From: Epidermidibacterium keratini | GTDB lineage: Bacteria > Actinomycetota > Actinomycetes > Mycobacteriales > Antricoccaceae | Assembly: GCF_009834025.1 (NCBI RefSeq) | Contig: NZ_CP047156.1 | Location: 2,418,001-2,482,000 of the forward strand | Length of the DNA stretch: 64,000 nt | Reading direction: 5' to 3' | Shown here: in pieces, positions 8,510-17,127 of the stretch | Position numbering within the stretch: the stretch's first letter is position 1 | Layout of the letters: each line of letters starts with the position of its first letter | Position numbers and translations under genes: made by a program | The notes under the pieces: generated by a model | Database searches by the model: none | What the model was told of the DNA's origin: nothing | What the model saw: only the letters and a program-made list of their open reading frames with translations

Positions 8510-8967
8510 CGGGCCTCGATCGTCTCCAGGGACTCGGCGTACGACGCCTGGCGGGCCGTGAGCCGTCCCTGGGTGAGGGAATCGACATCCGGGCTACGCC
8601 GGGCCTCCTCCAGAGCGGCGACCGCGATCCGCAAACCCTCCGCCGTGCCGAGTCGAGCGCTCTGATCAGCGATGGCGGTCCAGTCGTCGACGTTGAGCAG
8701 TTCGGACGTGCCGAAGGGGTAGCCGAACATCGCCTTGTCGTTCCTCGGCGGACGCTTCGGAGTCTCGGTCACCGCGAACCGGAAGGTGTGCGGCTGTGAG
8801 CACTCTGCGCAGACCGTCGTGAGCTCCTCGATGAGATCGTCGCCGAGGTAGCAGAGCCGGCTTTCAGTCGTCCGGTCGCCGGGGCAGGCGCAGCCGTGTA
8901 GAGCGGCGTACGCGCGTGCCTCGAGCCTTGTGCGTGGTGCCGGCAGCACCTGTTCGGCGCTCGTCAT
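8506..8967 (-). CDS. Small Cys-containing protein of the T7SS locus, function unknown
   Basis: ATG 8967 (MTSAEQVLP) gives 153 residues; it overlaps the stop of the EspI-like gene in an ATGA, so the two are translationally coupled, and the longer open frame to 9108 lies inside that gene. Cysteines occur as CAC, then C-YLGDDLIEELTTVCAEC (two pairs ~25 residues apart), which could bind a metal as a zinc-ribbon-like element: LHGCACPGDRT then TTVCAECSQPHTFRFAV. A hydrophilic helical C-terminal half follows. I do not recognise a family. Convergent with the EccA-like gene, overlapping by 4 bases. Confidence 0.6.
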   Translation of the reverse strand: MTSAEQVLPAPRTRLEARAYAALHGCACPGDRTTESRLCYLGDDLIEELTTVCAECSQPHTFRFAVTETPKRPPRNDKAMFGYPFGTSELLNVDDWTAIADQSARLGTAEGLRIAVAALEEARRSPDVDSLTQGRLTARQASYAESLETIEAR

Positions 8968-10598
8968 TGCGCCGATGCGGCGGCCGACAACGCCAACGAA
9001 GCAAGCACGGCGCCGGCGCGCTGGGTCTCCTCGCTCAGGCTGTCGAGGTCGATGCGGCCGCCGGGCGCGATGTGTGGGTCGGCCGGGATCGACACGACCG
9101 CCTTGCACAGGCCGCGCAGCCGCTCACGGGCTTCGGCGATATCGATGACCGGCTGGTCGGGGACATTGCCGACGACCACGATCGTGCGTGCGGCAATCCC
9201 GCGGTTGTCGCTCGAGCCGAGCCACTGCAGCGCGTTGTGGGCCGACAGTATGCCGTCCATGCTGGCCGAGGTCGCGATGACCAGAGAGTGGCTCGCGGTC
9301 ACCACGCGGTCCATCAGCGATCCAGCCAGCCCGGTGCCGCAGTCGGTGACCGAGACGGGGAAGTAGCGGTAGAGGGCCCGGACGGCATCGACGTACGTCG
9401 ACTCGCTGAAAGCCGCGCTCTGCGCGGGATCGCGCCCGGACGGGACCACCCACACGCCATCGTCGGTCTGGCTGATCACACCTCGTAGGATTTCCAACGA
9501 GCCGGGGTCGCCCATGCGGGCGATGTCGTGCGCCGACGCGACCGGCGACACGCCGAGCCGCAGCAGCAGCGATCCGTAGGTCGTATCGGAGTCGAGCAGC
9601 AGTGTCGGCTCGCGACGCTGACGAGCGATGGTCCGCGCGATCAGGATCGACGAGGTCGTCTTGCCCACGCCGCCCTTGAGCCCGACGACGGCGATTCGAC
9701 GCGGGGCACGAAGGCGCAGATGGAAGTCGACCGCCGGCGGATTGTCGAGAGGAGTCGGCTTGCGCGATCCCCACCAGCCGCGCTTGGGCGTGGTGTGCAG
9801 GCCCGCGAGCCGGGGATCAAGATGCGGTGCCTGCGGGCGCATCGCGGCGGCCGACTCGAACTGGCTCTGGCGCACACCCGGCTCGGCGAATCCGGGGCGC
9901 TGAGTGGGGAACTGTCCGGATGACTCGACGGGAGTCGGCCCCGGCTCATCACGGAGCGCCGAATCGGAGTTCCACGCGGGTGCGTGAGGCGCGACCGGAC
10001 CCGTTACCGGCGGGCTGGCGCCTTGCGGGCGGGCTGGCGAAGACCCGTGTGGCAGCGCATGTGAGTCTGGGGTGCGAGCGGAGTCAGGAAATTGCCGTGC
10101 CTCCGATGGTGCGGGCGCCGCAGGCGCCGGCGGTGGCGCGCTGGCTGTCTCAGCACGTACCCCGTAAAGATCATTCGAGCCGCCGGGCATCTGTCCGGGT
10201 CGAGGCATAGCGGCTGCCGAGTGGTCGACGCCTGTCTGCGCCAGCTGCGGGCGGCTGGTCAGTGCAGACACATCACCGGGCGTATACCCCGAGGGTCCCG
10301 CGCCCGGCGATGGCTGCGGCGGAGCTGGACGAGGCGTTCCCTGGGGGGTGCCCGGACGGTGCGGCGTCGGGATTGGGCCAGTCTGAGGCGCTGACTGCGG
10401 GTCGGGTTGAGGAACGGCTGGAGCGTTACTACCGAGCCAGCTGCTCTGCAGGTGGCGAGAACGTTGACGCGCGCGCGAGTCGGGCGAGGAAGACTGATCT
10501 GCCACGTGGACTCTCTCGGACGGGGGCTCTGCGGGACTATTCGAACTCGGGGCATACGGCACCCGATTGGGACCGACCGTGCTCCTGAGACGTTCCAT
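8964..10598 (-). CDS. EspI-like ParA/MinD ATPase with Pro-rich N-terminus
   Basis: From ATG 10598 (MERLRSTVGPNRVPYAP) the product has 544 residues; the frame is open to 10820 but that part lies in another context and lacks an RBS. Residues ~1-280 are Pro/Ala/Gln/Ser-rich and probably disordered. Residues ~295-540 are a MinD/ParA P-loop ATPase with deviant Walker A KGGVGKTTS near residue 303, then LLLDSDTTYGSLLLRLG and VSVTDCGTGLAGS. This architecture matches ESX-1 EspI, which in mycobacteria links ESX secretion to cellular ATP; here that role is an inference. It lies downstream of the M23 peptidase gene on the same strand and is coupled to the small Cys protein. Confidence 0.75.
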   Translation of the reverse strand: MERLRSTVGPNRVPYAPSSNSPAEPPSERVHVADQSSSPDSRARQRSRHLQSSWLGSNAPAVPQPDPQSAPQTGPIPTPHRPGTPQGTPRPAPPQPSPGAGPSGYTPGDVSALTSRPQLAQTGVDHSAAAMPRPGQMPGGSNDLYGVRAETASAPPPAPAAPAPSEARQFPDSARTPDSHALPHGSSPARPQGASPPVTGPVAPHAPAWNSDSALRDEPGPTPVESSGQFPTQRPGFAEPGVRQSQFESAAAMRPQAPHLDPRLAGLHTTPKRGWWGSRKPTPLDNPPAVDFHLRLRAPRRIAVVGLKGGVGKTTSSILIARTIARQRREPTLLLDSDTTYGSLLLRLGVSPVASAHDIARMGDPGSLEILRGVISQTDDGVWVVPSGRDPAQSAAFSESTYVDAVRALYRYFPVSVTDCGTGLAGSLMDRVVTASHSLVIATSASMDGILSAHNALQWLGSSDNRGIAARTIVVVGNVPDQPVIDIAEARERLRGLCKAVVSIPADPHIAPGGRIDLDSLSEETQRAGAVLASLALSAAASAQ

Positions 10599-10670
10599 TG
10601 TCGTCGCTATGCCGTGCGACCCCAGAAACAATACGCCGCTGGGCCACCAGGCGCTCAACCGACCAAGATG

Positions 10671-10686
10671 GCCGGCCCTGGCCGGC
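10671..10686. terminator. GC-rich hairpin between M23 peptidase and EspI-like genes
   Basis: GCCGGC (10671-10676), loop CCTG, GCCGGC (10681-10686), located 25 bases beyond the stop of the M23 gene on the minus strand and 70 bases before the EspI-like start. No T-run follows on the minus strand, so termination is uncertain; it could equally be an attenuator or mRNA-end stabiliser. Confidence 0.3.
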
Positions 10687-10710
10687 TTTAAAGCCGTAGT
10701 GAGAAGTTCC

Positions 10711-11868
10711 CTACGGCATCGTGATGCCGCGCTCGTTGAGCCACGCCATCGGATCCATCCGCTGACCGTACGCCGTCTTCTGCACCTCGAAGTGCAGGTG
10801 CGGGCCGGTGGAGTAGCCACGGTTGCCGACCTCGGCGATCTGCTGGCCGGCGGTCACGGTCTGCCCGGTCTGCACGAAGTAGGCGTTGATGTGGCCATAG
10901 ACGGTCACGTCGCCGTTCGGGTGCTGCAGGTAGACCGCGAGCCCGAAGCCGGTCGCGGTGCCGGCGCGCAGCACCGTGCCGCTGCCGGCCGCATAGATCG
11001 GGGTCTGCATCGGCGCCGCGAGATCGAGTCCCTGATGCGTGGTGCCCCACCGCGGGCCGTACGTCGAGGTGAGGGTGGCGCCGTTGATCGGCTTCGCCCA
11101 GTCACCGGTGACCTGCCCGCTAGCCGCGTCCGGCGGAAGGGTCGAGGCGTACGCCGGGATGTCTCCGCCGCCACCGGTGCCGGTCTGCGCACCCTGCGCC
11201 TTGAGCGCGTCGAGCTGCTGCTGCGCGGTCGTGAGCTTGGCCTGCACGTCGGTCGAGACCTGCTGGGCCTCGACGACCTTCGCGTCGGCGTCGGCCGAGG
11301 CCTGGTCGGCAGCGGCCTTCGCAGCCTCCTGGTTGGCGACGGCCTGCACCATCTGGTTGACGTAGCCGGCCTGGTATTCCGAGACCTGCTGCATCATCGC
11401 GGACTTGTCGATGAAGTCCTGCGGGCCGTTGGAGGTCAGCAGCGACATCTGCTCCAGCGACAGCGGTCCCTGCTTGTACATGTCGGCGGCGACGTCGTAC
11501 GCCTTCGCCTTTGCCTCGTCGGCGGCAACCACCGAGGCGTCGTAGTCCTCGCCGGCCTTCTTGGCGGCTTCCTTGGCAACGCTGGCCTGGCCGGTGGCCT
11601 GGTTGGCGGCGTCGGCCGCGGCGAGCATCTCGGCGTTAAGCTTCTCGACCTGCGCCTGCAGCTCGGAGATCTGGCCGGAGGTGCCGCTGTTGCCAGCGTC
11701 GCCGGTCGCTGGTGCTCCGGACTCCGGCGAGCTGCTGCTCTGGCTGCTCCCGCTCTGTGAGCTCTCCGAGCCCGAGCTGGGGGCAGCGTTCGCGGTCGAC
11801 GGGGTGCCGAAGGCGACTGCGAGCGCGATGCTCGCGGCAGCAACGACAGACAGGTTGCGACGATGCAC
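10711..11868 (-). CDS. Secreted M23-family murein endopeptidase with coiled-coil stalk
   Basis: 385 residues from GTG 11868, with AAGGA ten bases upstream. Residues 1-28 are a signal peptide (basic start, SVVAAASIALAVAF, cleavage near ANA-A). A Ser/Gln-rich spacer leads to a long coiled coil (~60-215: ISELQAQVEKLNAEMLAAADAA and further heptads, second coil QASADADAKVVEAQQVSTDVQ). The C-terminal domain is peptidase M23/LytM: HQGLDLAAP supplies the first His and Asp, and YGHINAY and HLHFEV the others. The coiled-coil plus LytM layout is that of divisome-linked enzymes or activators such as EnvC-like proteins and RipA-neighbouring hydrolases. It is preceded by two putative MtrA-type boxes. Confidence 0.88.
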   Translation of the reverse strand: MHRRNLSVVAAASIALAVAFGTPSTANAAPSSGSESSQSGSSQSSSSPESGAPATGDAGNSGTSGQISELQAQVEKLNAEMLAAADAANQATGQASVAKEAAKKAGEDYDASVVAADEAKAKAYDVAADMYKQGPLSLEQMSLLTSNGPQDFIDKSAMMQQVSEYQAGYVNQMVQAVANQEAAKAAADQASADADAKVVEAQQVSTDVQAKLTTAQQQLDALKAQGAQTGTGGGGDIPAYASTLPPDAASGQVTGDWAKPINGATLTSTYGPRWGTTHQGLDLAAPMQTPIYAAGSGTVLRAGTATGFGLAVYLQHPNGDVTVYGHINAYFVQTGQTVTAGQQIAEVGNRGYSTGPHLHFEVQKTAYGQRMDPMAWLNERGITMP

Positions 11869-11921
11869 GAGGTGAAAATCCTTAGTAATTAGACGTCAAC
11901 GGCCGATGACGGCGACACACG

Positions 11922-11937
11922 ATAACGGACAGGTAAC
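11922..11937 (-). promoter_or_regulatory. Putative MtrA-type response-regulator box, site 1
   Basis: Direct repeat ATAAC-GGACAG-GTAAC on the plus strand, 11-bp period, 54-69 bases upstream of the M23 peptidase start. The 11-bp spaced TAAC pair is typical of OmpR-family regulators; MtrA of actinomycetes is reported to use GTAAC-like direct repeats and to control cell-wall hydrolase genes. Nearly repeated at 12046-12061. Confidence 0.4.
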
Positions 11938-12045
11938 CGTCCTGACATTCTCCACCCTTCGTGTGTGCTCACGGGCCGTTTATCCACAGGCGGCGGGAGA
12001 GCGCCGACCTCAGGACCAGGCAAACGCCGTTACTGATCACGATCG

Positions 12046-12061
12046 GTAACGAACAGATAAC
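12046..12061 (-). promoter_or_regulatory. Putative MtrA-type response-regulator box, site 2
   Basis: GTAAC-GAACAG-ATAAC, identical to site 1 at 13 of 16 positions including most of the spacer, 124 bases further upstream in the same orientation. An inverted CGTTAC at 12028-12033 pairs with GTAACG at 12046-12051. The gene start it would serve is at 11868. Confidence 0.4.
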
Positions 12062-12183
12062 TACGGTAGCGCGCATTGCTCGATCGCGATACCCGCTAGT
12101 GGCGTTCCTAACATCTAGGTGACTGGCCGGTAGCCAATGCACTAATGACTGCCAGGCGGCCCCTCGCGTGCCCGCCCCCTCCC

Positions 12184-12273
12184 ACCTGCGGTGGGTTTTA
12201 CCCCGCTATTGCCCCGTTATCGGGGCAAAACCCACCGCGCGTGGGGGTTATCGGGGCAAAACCCACCGCAGGT
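12184..12273. repeat. ACCTGCGGTGG hairpin element, copy 1 (compound)
   Basis: Left arm ACCTGCGGTGGGTTTTACCCCG pairs with the right end of the element (one mismatch over 22 bases). Inside lies a second hairpin GCCCCG-TTAT-CGGGGC and a direct duplication of the right arm (TTATCGGGGCAAAACCCACC occurs twice). It sits between divergent genes (M23 peptidase and fbiC), so it is not a terminator in the usual sense. Related elements are at 47691 and 63358. The rest of the 11869-12345 gap shows only the two boxes above. Confidence 0.7.
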
Positions 12274-12345
12274 CACCGGCGTACTCGAGGCAGTACGCCG
12301 GTCCCGGCGCGGGTTGCGACGTGATGGTCGGCATACGATCGGCGC

Positions 12346-14943
12346 ATGACTACCCCCGCACCGTCCGAGTCGGCCATGCGGCGGGCGCTCGCCCGAGTCG
12401 AGCGCGGCGTCAGCATCGACCCCGGCGAGGCCGCGGTCCTGATCCACGCGCGCGGCGCCGATCTCGAGCGATTGTGTACGGCGGCGGGCCGGGTGCGCGA
12501 CAGCGGACTGGAGGCAGCCGGCCGCCCGGGAGTCATCACCTACTCCAAGAAGGTCTTCATCCCGGTCACCCGGCTGTGCCGCGACCGCTGCCACTACTGC
12601 ACCTTCGCCACGACGCCGCGGCGGGTGGAATCGGCGTACCTCTCCCCGGATGAGATCGTGCAGATCGCCCGCGACGGCGCGGCCGCCGGCTGCAAAGAGG
12701 CACTGTTTACTCTTGGCGACCGCCCGGAGGATCGTTGGGAGGCGGCCCGCGAGTGGCTGGATGCCGCCGGCTACCCCGACACCTTGTCTTATGTGCGCGC
12801 GATGGCGATCCGCGTGCTCGAGGAGACCGGACTGCTGCCGCACCTCAACCCCGGCGTCATGTCGTGGGACGAGCTGCAGCGACTGCGCCCGGTCGCGCCG
12901 TCTATGGGCATGATGCTCGAGACGACGTCCCGCCGGCTCTACGAGACGCCCGGGGAGGCGCACTACGCCTCCCCTGACAAGGACCCCGACGTACGCCTGC
13001 GTGTCCTCGAAGACGCCGGGCGTCTCAACATCCCGTTCACCAGTGGCCTTCTCATCGGCATCGGAGAGACGGTCGAAGAGCGGATCGACTCGATCTTCGC
13101 GCTGCGCAAGGTGGCCCGCACCTACGGCGGCATCCAAGAGGTCATCATCCAGAACTTCCGGGCCAAGCCCGACACGGCGATGCGCAGTACGCCGGACGCC
13201 GACCTGGAGGAGTTCGCCGCGACCATCGCGCTGACTCGCGTCGTACTCGGCCCAAAGATGCGCCTGCAGGCCCCGCCCAACCTCGCACCTCACCATCAGG
13301 CGCTGCTGCTGCGGGCCGGCATCGACGACTGGGGTGGCGTATCGCCGCTCACGCCGGACCACGTCAACCCTGAGTACCCGTGGCCGCAGCTCGACCGGCT
13401 CGCCTCCCAGACCGCCGACGGCGGCTTCGAGCTGCGCGAGCGGCTGACCATCTATCCCGAATACATCGCGCGGCGCGAGTCGTGGCTGGACCCGCGTCTT
13501 GCCGCGCACGTCGACGCGTTGGCGTTGCCGTCCGGACTGGCTGACCCCGAGGCGCGTCCGACCGGACGCCCGTGGCAGGAGGTGGCGGCGGGGCTCTCCT
13601 CCAGCGGTCGGGTCGATCTGCACTCGGAGATCGACACCGATGGCCGCACCGACGACCGGCGTACCGACTTTGACGGCGTGTACGGCGACTGGGCCGAGAT
13701 CGGCGAAGCCGCTGGGCCGCAGGCGGTCCACGCGCAACCCACCTCGTCCCGGATCCGGCCGGAGTTTGCGGCCGCGCTCGCCGAGGCCGAGTCCAAGACG
13801 TCGTCGATGTCGGACTCTGCGGCCGCCGTACTCTTCGATGCCCACGACGGCGCCGAGGTCGAGGCGCTGGCCGCACTCGCCGATGCGTTGCGGCGCGAGG
13901 CGGTCGGCGACGACGTCACCTACGTCGTCAACCGCAACATCAACTTCACCAATGTCTGCTACACCGGCTGCCGCTTCTGCGCGTTTGCGCAGCGCCGTAC
14001 TGATGCCGATGCCTACACGCTCTCGCTGGACCAGGTCGCCGACCGCGCGGCGCAGGCGTGGGACGTCGGGGCCACCGAGGTGTGCATGCAGGGCGGGATC
14101 CATCCGGACCTGCCTGGTACGGCGTACTTCGACATCGCGCGCGCGGTGAAGGAGCGCGTGCCCGACATGCACGTGCACGCGTTCTCGCCGATGGAGGTCG
14201 TCAACGGGGCGGCGCGCACCAACCTCTCTATTACCGACTGGCTCAGCGCCGCTTCCGAGGCTGGCGTCGACTCGTTTCCCGGGACTGCCGCGGAGATCCT
14301 CGACGACGAGGTGCGGTGGGTGCTGACGAAGGGCAAACTGCCTACGGCGTCGTGGATCGAGGTCATCCAAACCGCTCATCGGCTCGGGCTGCCGACGACC
14401 TCGACGATGATGTACGGGCACGTCGACCACGCGGGGCACTGGCTCGCGCACCTGCGGCTGATCGGGCGGATGCAGGACGAGACGGGTGGCTTCAGCGAGT
14501 TCGTGCTGCTGCCGTTCGTGCACAACTCTTCACCTATATATCTAGCGGGCATCGCGCGGCCGGGTCCCACGGCGCTGGAGAACCGCATCGTGCACGCCAT
14601 GTCGCGCATCTTGCTCGACGGCAAGATCAAGAACATCCAGACATCGTGGGTGAAGACGACCGAGGCGCACGTGCGGGCTCATCTGGCCGGCGGCGTCAAT
14701 GACATCGGCGGCACGCTGATGGAGGAGACGATCAGCCGGATGGCCGGCTCGGAGAGCGGCAGCTATCGCACAATCGCTGACCTGGAAGCGATCGCGGCGT
14801 CCGCTGGCCGACCTGCACGCCAGCGCACCACCGAGTACGGCGAAGTGGATGCCTCGCGGCGAGCCGCGGCGGTGAAGTCCGGGGGAGTGCTGCCGGCAGA
14901 CCTGCTGCGCGCCATCCCCATCGCCGGCGCCGTCTCCTCCTAA
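12346..14943 (+). CDS. fbiC: Bifunctional FO synthase (CofG-CofH fusion)
   Basis: 865 residues. It makes 7,8-didemethyl-8-hydroxy-5-deazariboflavin (FO), the flavin-like core of coenzyme F420, from tyrosine and the pyrimidine 5-amino-6-ribitylamino-uracil using two radical-SAM halves. The N-terminal half (CofG-like) has the cluster motif C78-RDR-C82-HY-C85; the C-terminal half (CofH-like) has C538-YTG-C542-RF-C545. Length and fused order are those of mycobacterial FbiC. The gene stands alone between the divergent M23 gene and a repeat block; no other F420 gene is visible. An internal linker of ~60 residues (~430-490) rich in acidic residues joins the halves. The cell should therefore make F420. 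Confidence 0.97.
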   Translation: MTTPAPSESAMRRALARVERGVSIDPGEAAVLIHARGADLERLCTAAGRVRDSGLEAAGRPGVITYSKKVFIPVTRLCRDRCHYCTFATTPRRVESAYLSPDEIVQIARDGAAAGCKEALFTLGDRPEDRWEAAREWLDAAGYPDTLSYVRAMAIRVLEETGLLPHLNPGVMSWDELQRLRPVAPSMGMMLETTSRRLYETPGEAHYASPDKDPDVRLRVLEDAGRLNIPFTSGLLIGIGETVEERIDSIFALRKVARTYGGIQEVIIQNFRAKPDTAMRSTPDADLEEFAATIALTRVVLGPKMRLQAPPNLAPHHQALLLRAGIDDWGGVSPLTPDHVNPEYPWPQLDRLASQTADGGFELRERLTIYPEYIARRESWLDPRLAAHVDALALPSGLADPEARPTGRPWQEVAAGLSSSGRVDLHSEIDTDGRTDDRRTDFDGVYGDWAEIGEAAGPQAVHAQPTSSRIRPEFAAALAEAESKTSSMSDSAAAVLFDAHDGAEVEALAALADALRREAVGDDVTYVVNRNINFTNVCYTGCRFCAFAQRRTDADAYTLSLDQVADRAAQAWDVGATEVCMQGGIHPDLPGTAYFDIARAVKERVPDMHVHAFSPMEVVNGAARTNLSITDWLSAASEAGVDSFPGTAAEILDDEVRWVLTKGKLPTASWIEVIQTAHRLGLPTTSTMMYGHVDHAGHWLAHLRLIGRMQDETGGFSEFVLLPFVHNSSPIYLAGIARPGPTALENRIVHAMSRILLDGKIKNIQTSWVKTTEAHVRAHLAGGVNDIGGTLMEETISRMAGSESGSYRTIADLEAIAASAGRPARQRTTEYGEVDASRRAAAVKSGGVLPADLLRAIPIAGAVSS

Positions 14944-14949
14944 CCGGCG

Positions 14950-15311
14950 CCCCCTCCGCCGGCCGGGCGGGTCTCGACAACCGGGCCTCGCCCTTGGGGG
15001 CTCGGCCCTGCTCGACCACCGAGTTACCTGCGGTCCCGCTTGGGTCGAGCAGGCGCGAGGTACGAGCGCCTGTTGCCGAGACCTAGAGATCACCTCCGCC
15101 GGCCGGGCGGGGTCTCGACAACCGGTCCTCGCCCTTGGGGGCTCGGCCCTGCTCGACCATCGAGATAGTGGACGGCCGCCTTCTTCGGTGATCGAGCAGT
15201 GAGGGAGCGCTAGCGACTGAGCGGTTGTCGAGATCACGTCCGCCGGCCGGGAGTGGTCTCGACAACCGAGGAACGAGCGCCGGTTGTCGAGACCTAGAAA
15301 CCACTGCGCCG
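14950..15311. repeat. REP-like CTCGACAACCGG repeat block, locus A
   Basis: Three to four degenerate units with GTCTCGACAACCGG, CTCGCCCTTGGGGGCTCGGCCCTGCTCGACCA and the opposed GAGCGGTTGTCGAGATC. Opposed arms can pair into long hairpins. Open frames across it are repeat-derived and not genes. It lies between fbiC and the arc operon. The remaining 15312-15570 is AT-richer and presumably holds the arc promoter; I see an imperfect AGGAG/CTCCT hairpin at ~15467-15486 and no clear ArgR box. Confidence 0.8.
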
Positions 15312-15570
15312 GCCGAGAAGACACTAAGGGTAGACCGACCGGTATACGCGGAGCAATCGTTGAAGTTTCGTCTATATAGATGGAATCTCATAGCAGTTTA
15401 AAGTTTGAGTGTGGTCGACGAGACGATGAAATCTCACGATGTGAAACGTATGATTGAGGTGAAATCAGGAGGCAGCGAAGGCTCCTGAAAACTCTCGAGC
15501 AGAGTTGTCAGCACCGATTTCCTTAGTCCGCGGCGGAGATCCCGTCGCGTGATCTACAGGGGGTCACCAC

Positions 15571-17049
15571 ATGCTCACCGAAGAGGCTGACGGCCCGCGC
15601 CCCGCTGCTGGCGCCGCCCCTCCCGCCAAGCTCTCCCTCATCGCGCTGACCGCGCTCGTTGTGGGGTCGATGATCGGCGGTGGCATCTTCGCCCTGCCCT
15701 CCCAGATGGCCGAGGCCGCTGCGCCCGGCCCCCTGATCATCGGCTGGCTGATCACCGGTGTGGGCATGTTGATGCTGGCGTTCGTCTTCCAGACGCTGGC
15801 CAAGCGCAAGCCGGATGTCGAGGGCGGCGTCTACGGCTACGCCCGCGCTGGCTTCGGTAACTACATCGGGTTTACCTCTGCCTGGGGCTACTGGCTTTCG
15901 GCGTTCATCGGCAACGTCGGATACCTCGTCCTGCTCTTCGCGACGCTCGGCTACTTCTTCCCGGTCTTCTCAGATAGCGGAACGGCGATCGCCAGCCTCA
16001 TCGGCGCCTCGATCCTGCTGTGGATCGTGCACTTCGTCATCATGCGTGGCGTTCAGGAGGCGGCATTCGTCAACACCGTCGTCACCATCGCCAAGATCGT
16101 CCCGCTGGTCACCTTCATCGGGATCCTCGCCTTCGCGTTCAAGGCCGACCTCTTTACCTTCGACTTCTGGGGCACCTCCTCCGAGATCAACGGCGCGCCG
16201 TTGGGCAGCACCATGGACCAGATCAAAAACATGATGCTGGTGACGGTCTGGGTCTTCATCGGAATCGAAGGCGCGTCGATCTATGGCAGCCGTGCCAAGA
16301 AGCGTTCGGACGTCGGTCGCGCGACTGTGCTCGGGTTTGTCGCCGTACTCGCCCTGCTGCTGCTGGTCAACCTGCTGTCGTACGCCGCCATGGCACGCGT
16401 CGACATCGCGCAGCTGCCTGACCCATCTACCGCCGGCGTACTCGCCCATGTAGTGGGTCCGTGGGGTGCCGGGTTCATCTCGGTGGGGCTGATCCTCTCG
16501 CTACTCGGCGCGCTCGTGTCCTGGTTCCTGCTCTGTGCGGAGATCCTGCGCGCACCAGCGGTCGACGGGGTGCTGCCACGATTTCTCGCCAGCCAAAACG
16601 CCGGCGGCACCCCGACTGGCGCGATGTGGCTGACCACCGGCGCGACCCAGCTCATGCTGATCTACTCCGCGCTCAACGAGTCCGGTTACAAGGCGCTGAT
16701 CCTGCTTGCCTCGTCGCTGATCTTGCTGCCCTACCTGTGGTCTGCGCTCTACCAGGTCATCCTGACCGCGCGCGGCGAGGGCGACCAGCAAGAGACCGGC
16801 CGCGGCAAGGACCTCGTCATCGGCGCGATCGCACTTATCTATGCGATCTGGCTGGTGTACGCCGGCGGCCTGGGCTACGTGCTCCTGGCTGCAGTGTTCT
16901 ACCTCGTCGGCACCGTCCTTTATGTCTGGGCACGCCGAGAAAACAAGGCACAGATCTTCACCCGCTTCGAGGTGGTGGTGTTCGTCGTGATCATCGCCCT
17001 CTCGATCTGGGCAGTCATCGCCCTCGCCAACGGGACCATCACCGTCTAG
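15571..17049 (+). CDS. arcD: Arginine:ornithine antiporter
   Basis: 492 residues, about 12 membrane segments, APC superfamily, basic amino acid antiporter group. The first segment contains the substrate-site signature GSMIGGGIFALPSQMA, and the second is followed by KRKPDVEGGVYGYARAGFGNYIGF, as in ArcD proteins. It exchanges external arginine for internal ornithine without energy cost, feeding the arginine deiminase pathway encoded directly downstream. RBS AGGGGG at 15559-15564, 7 bases before ATG. First gene of the arcDABC operon; the gap to arcA is 78 bases. Confidence 0.92.
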   Translation: MLTEEADGPRPAAGAAPPAKLSLIALTALVVGSMIGGGIFALPSQMAEAAAPGPLIIGWLITGVGMLMLAFVFQTLAKRKPDVEGGVYGYARAGFGNYIGFTSAWGYWLSAFIGNVGYLVLLFATLGYFFPVFSDSGTAIASLIGASILLWIVHFVIMRGVQEAAFVNTVVTIAKIVPLVTFIGILAFAFKADLFTFDFWGTSSEINGAPLGSTMDQIKNMMLVTVWVFIGIEGASIYGSRAKKRSDVGRATVLGFVAVLALLLLVNLLSYAAMARVDIAQLPDPSTAGVLAHVVGPWGAGFISVGLILSLLGALVSWFLLCAEILRAPAVDGVLPRFLASQNAGGTPTGAMWLTTGATQLMLIYSALNESGYKALILLASSLILLPYLWSALYQVILTARGEGDQQETGRGKDLVIGAIALIYAIWLVYAGGLGYVLLAAVFYLVGTVLYVWARRENKAQIFTRFEVVVFVVIIALSIWAVIALANGTITV

Positions 17050-17127
17050 GCACCCACTTGTCTCGCGACCGTTCGCGAAACAGCACGACCCTCCACCACG
17101 ACTGACGACTAAGGAGTCGATCTCGTC

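Noticed and set aside
11869-12183. Cyclic di-AMP (ydaO) riboswitch upstream of the M23 peptidase
   Set aside because: Such switches often precede actinobacterial cell-wall hydrolases, so I looked for the conserved core; the expected GGGTGAATC and CAGCTAACCCGGTAGGC-like blocks are missing.
12217-14523. 768-codon open frame on the minus strand
   Set aside because: It is antisense to fbiC, whose motifs are certain; composition is the Arg/Gly/Asp-rich kind typical of high-GC shadows.
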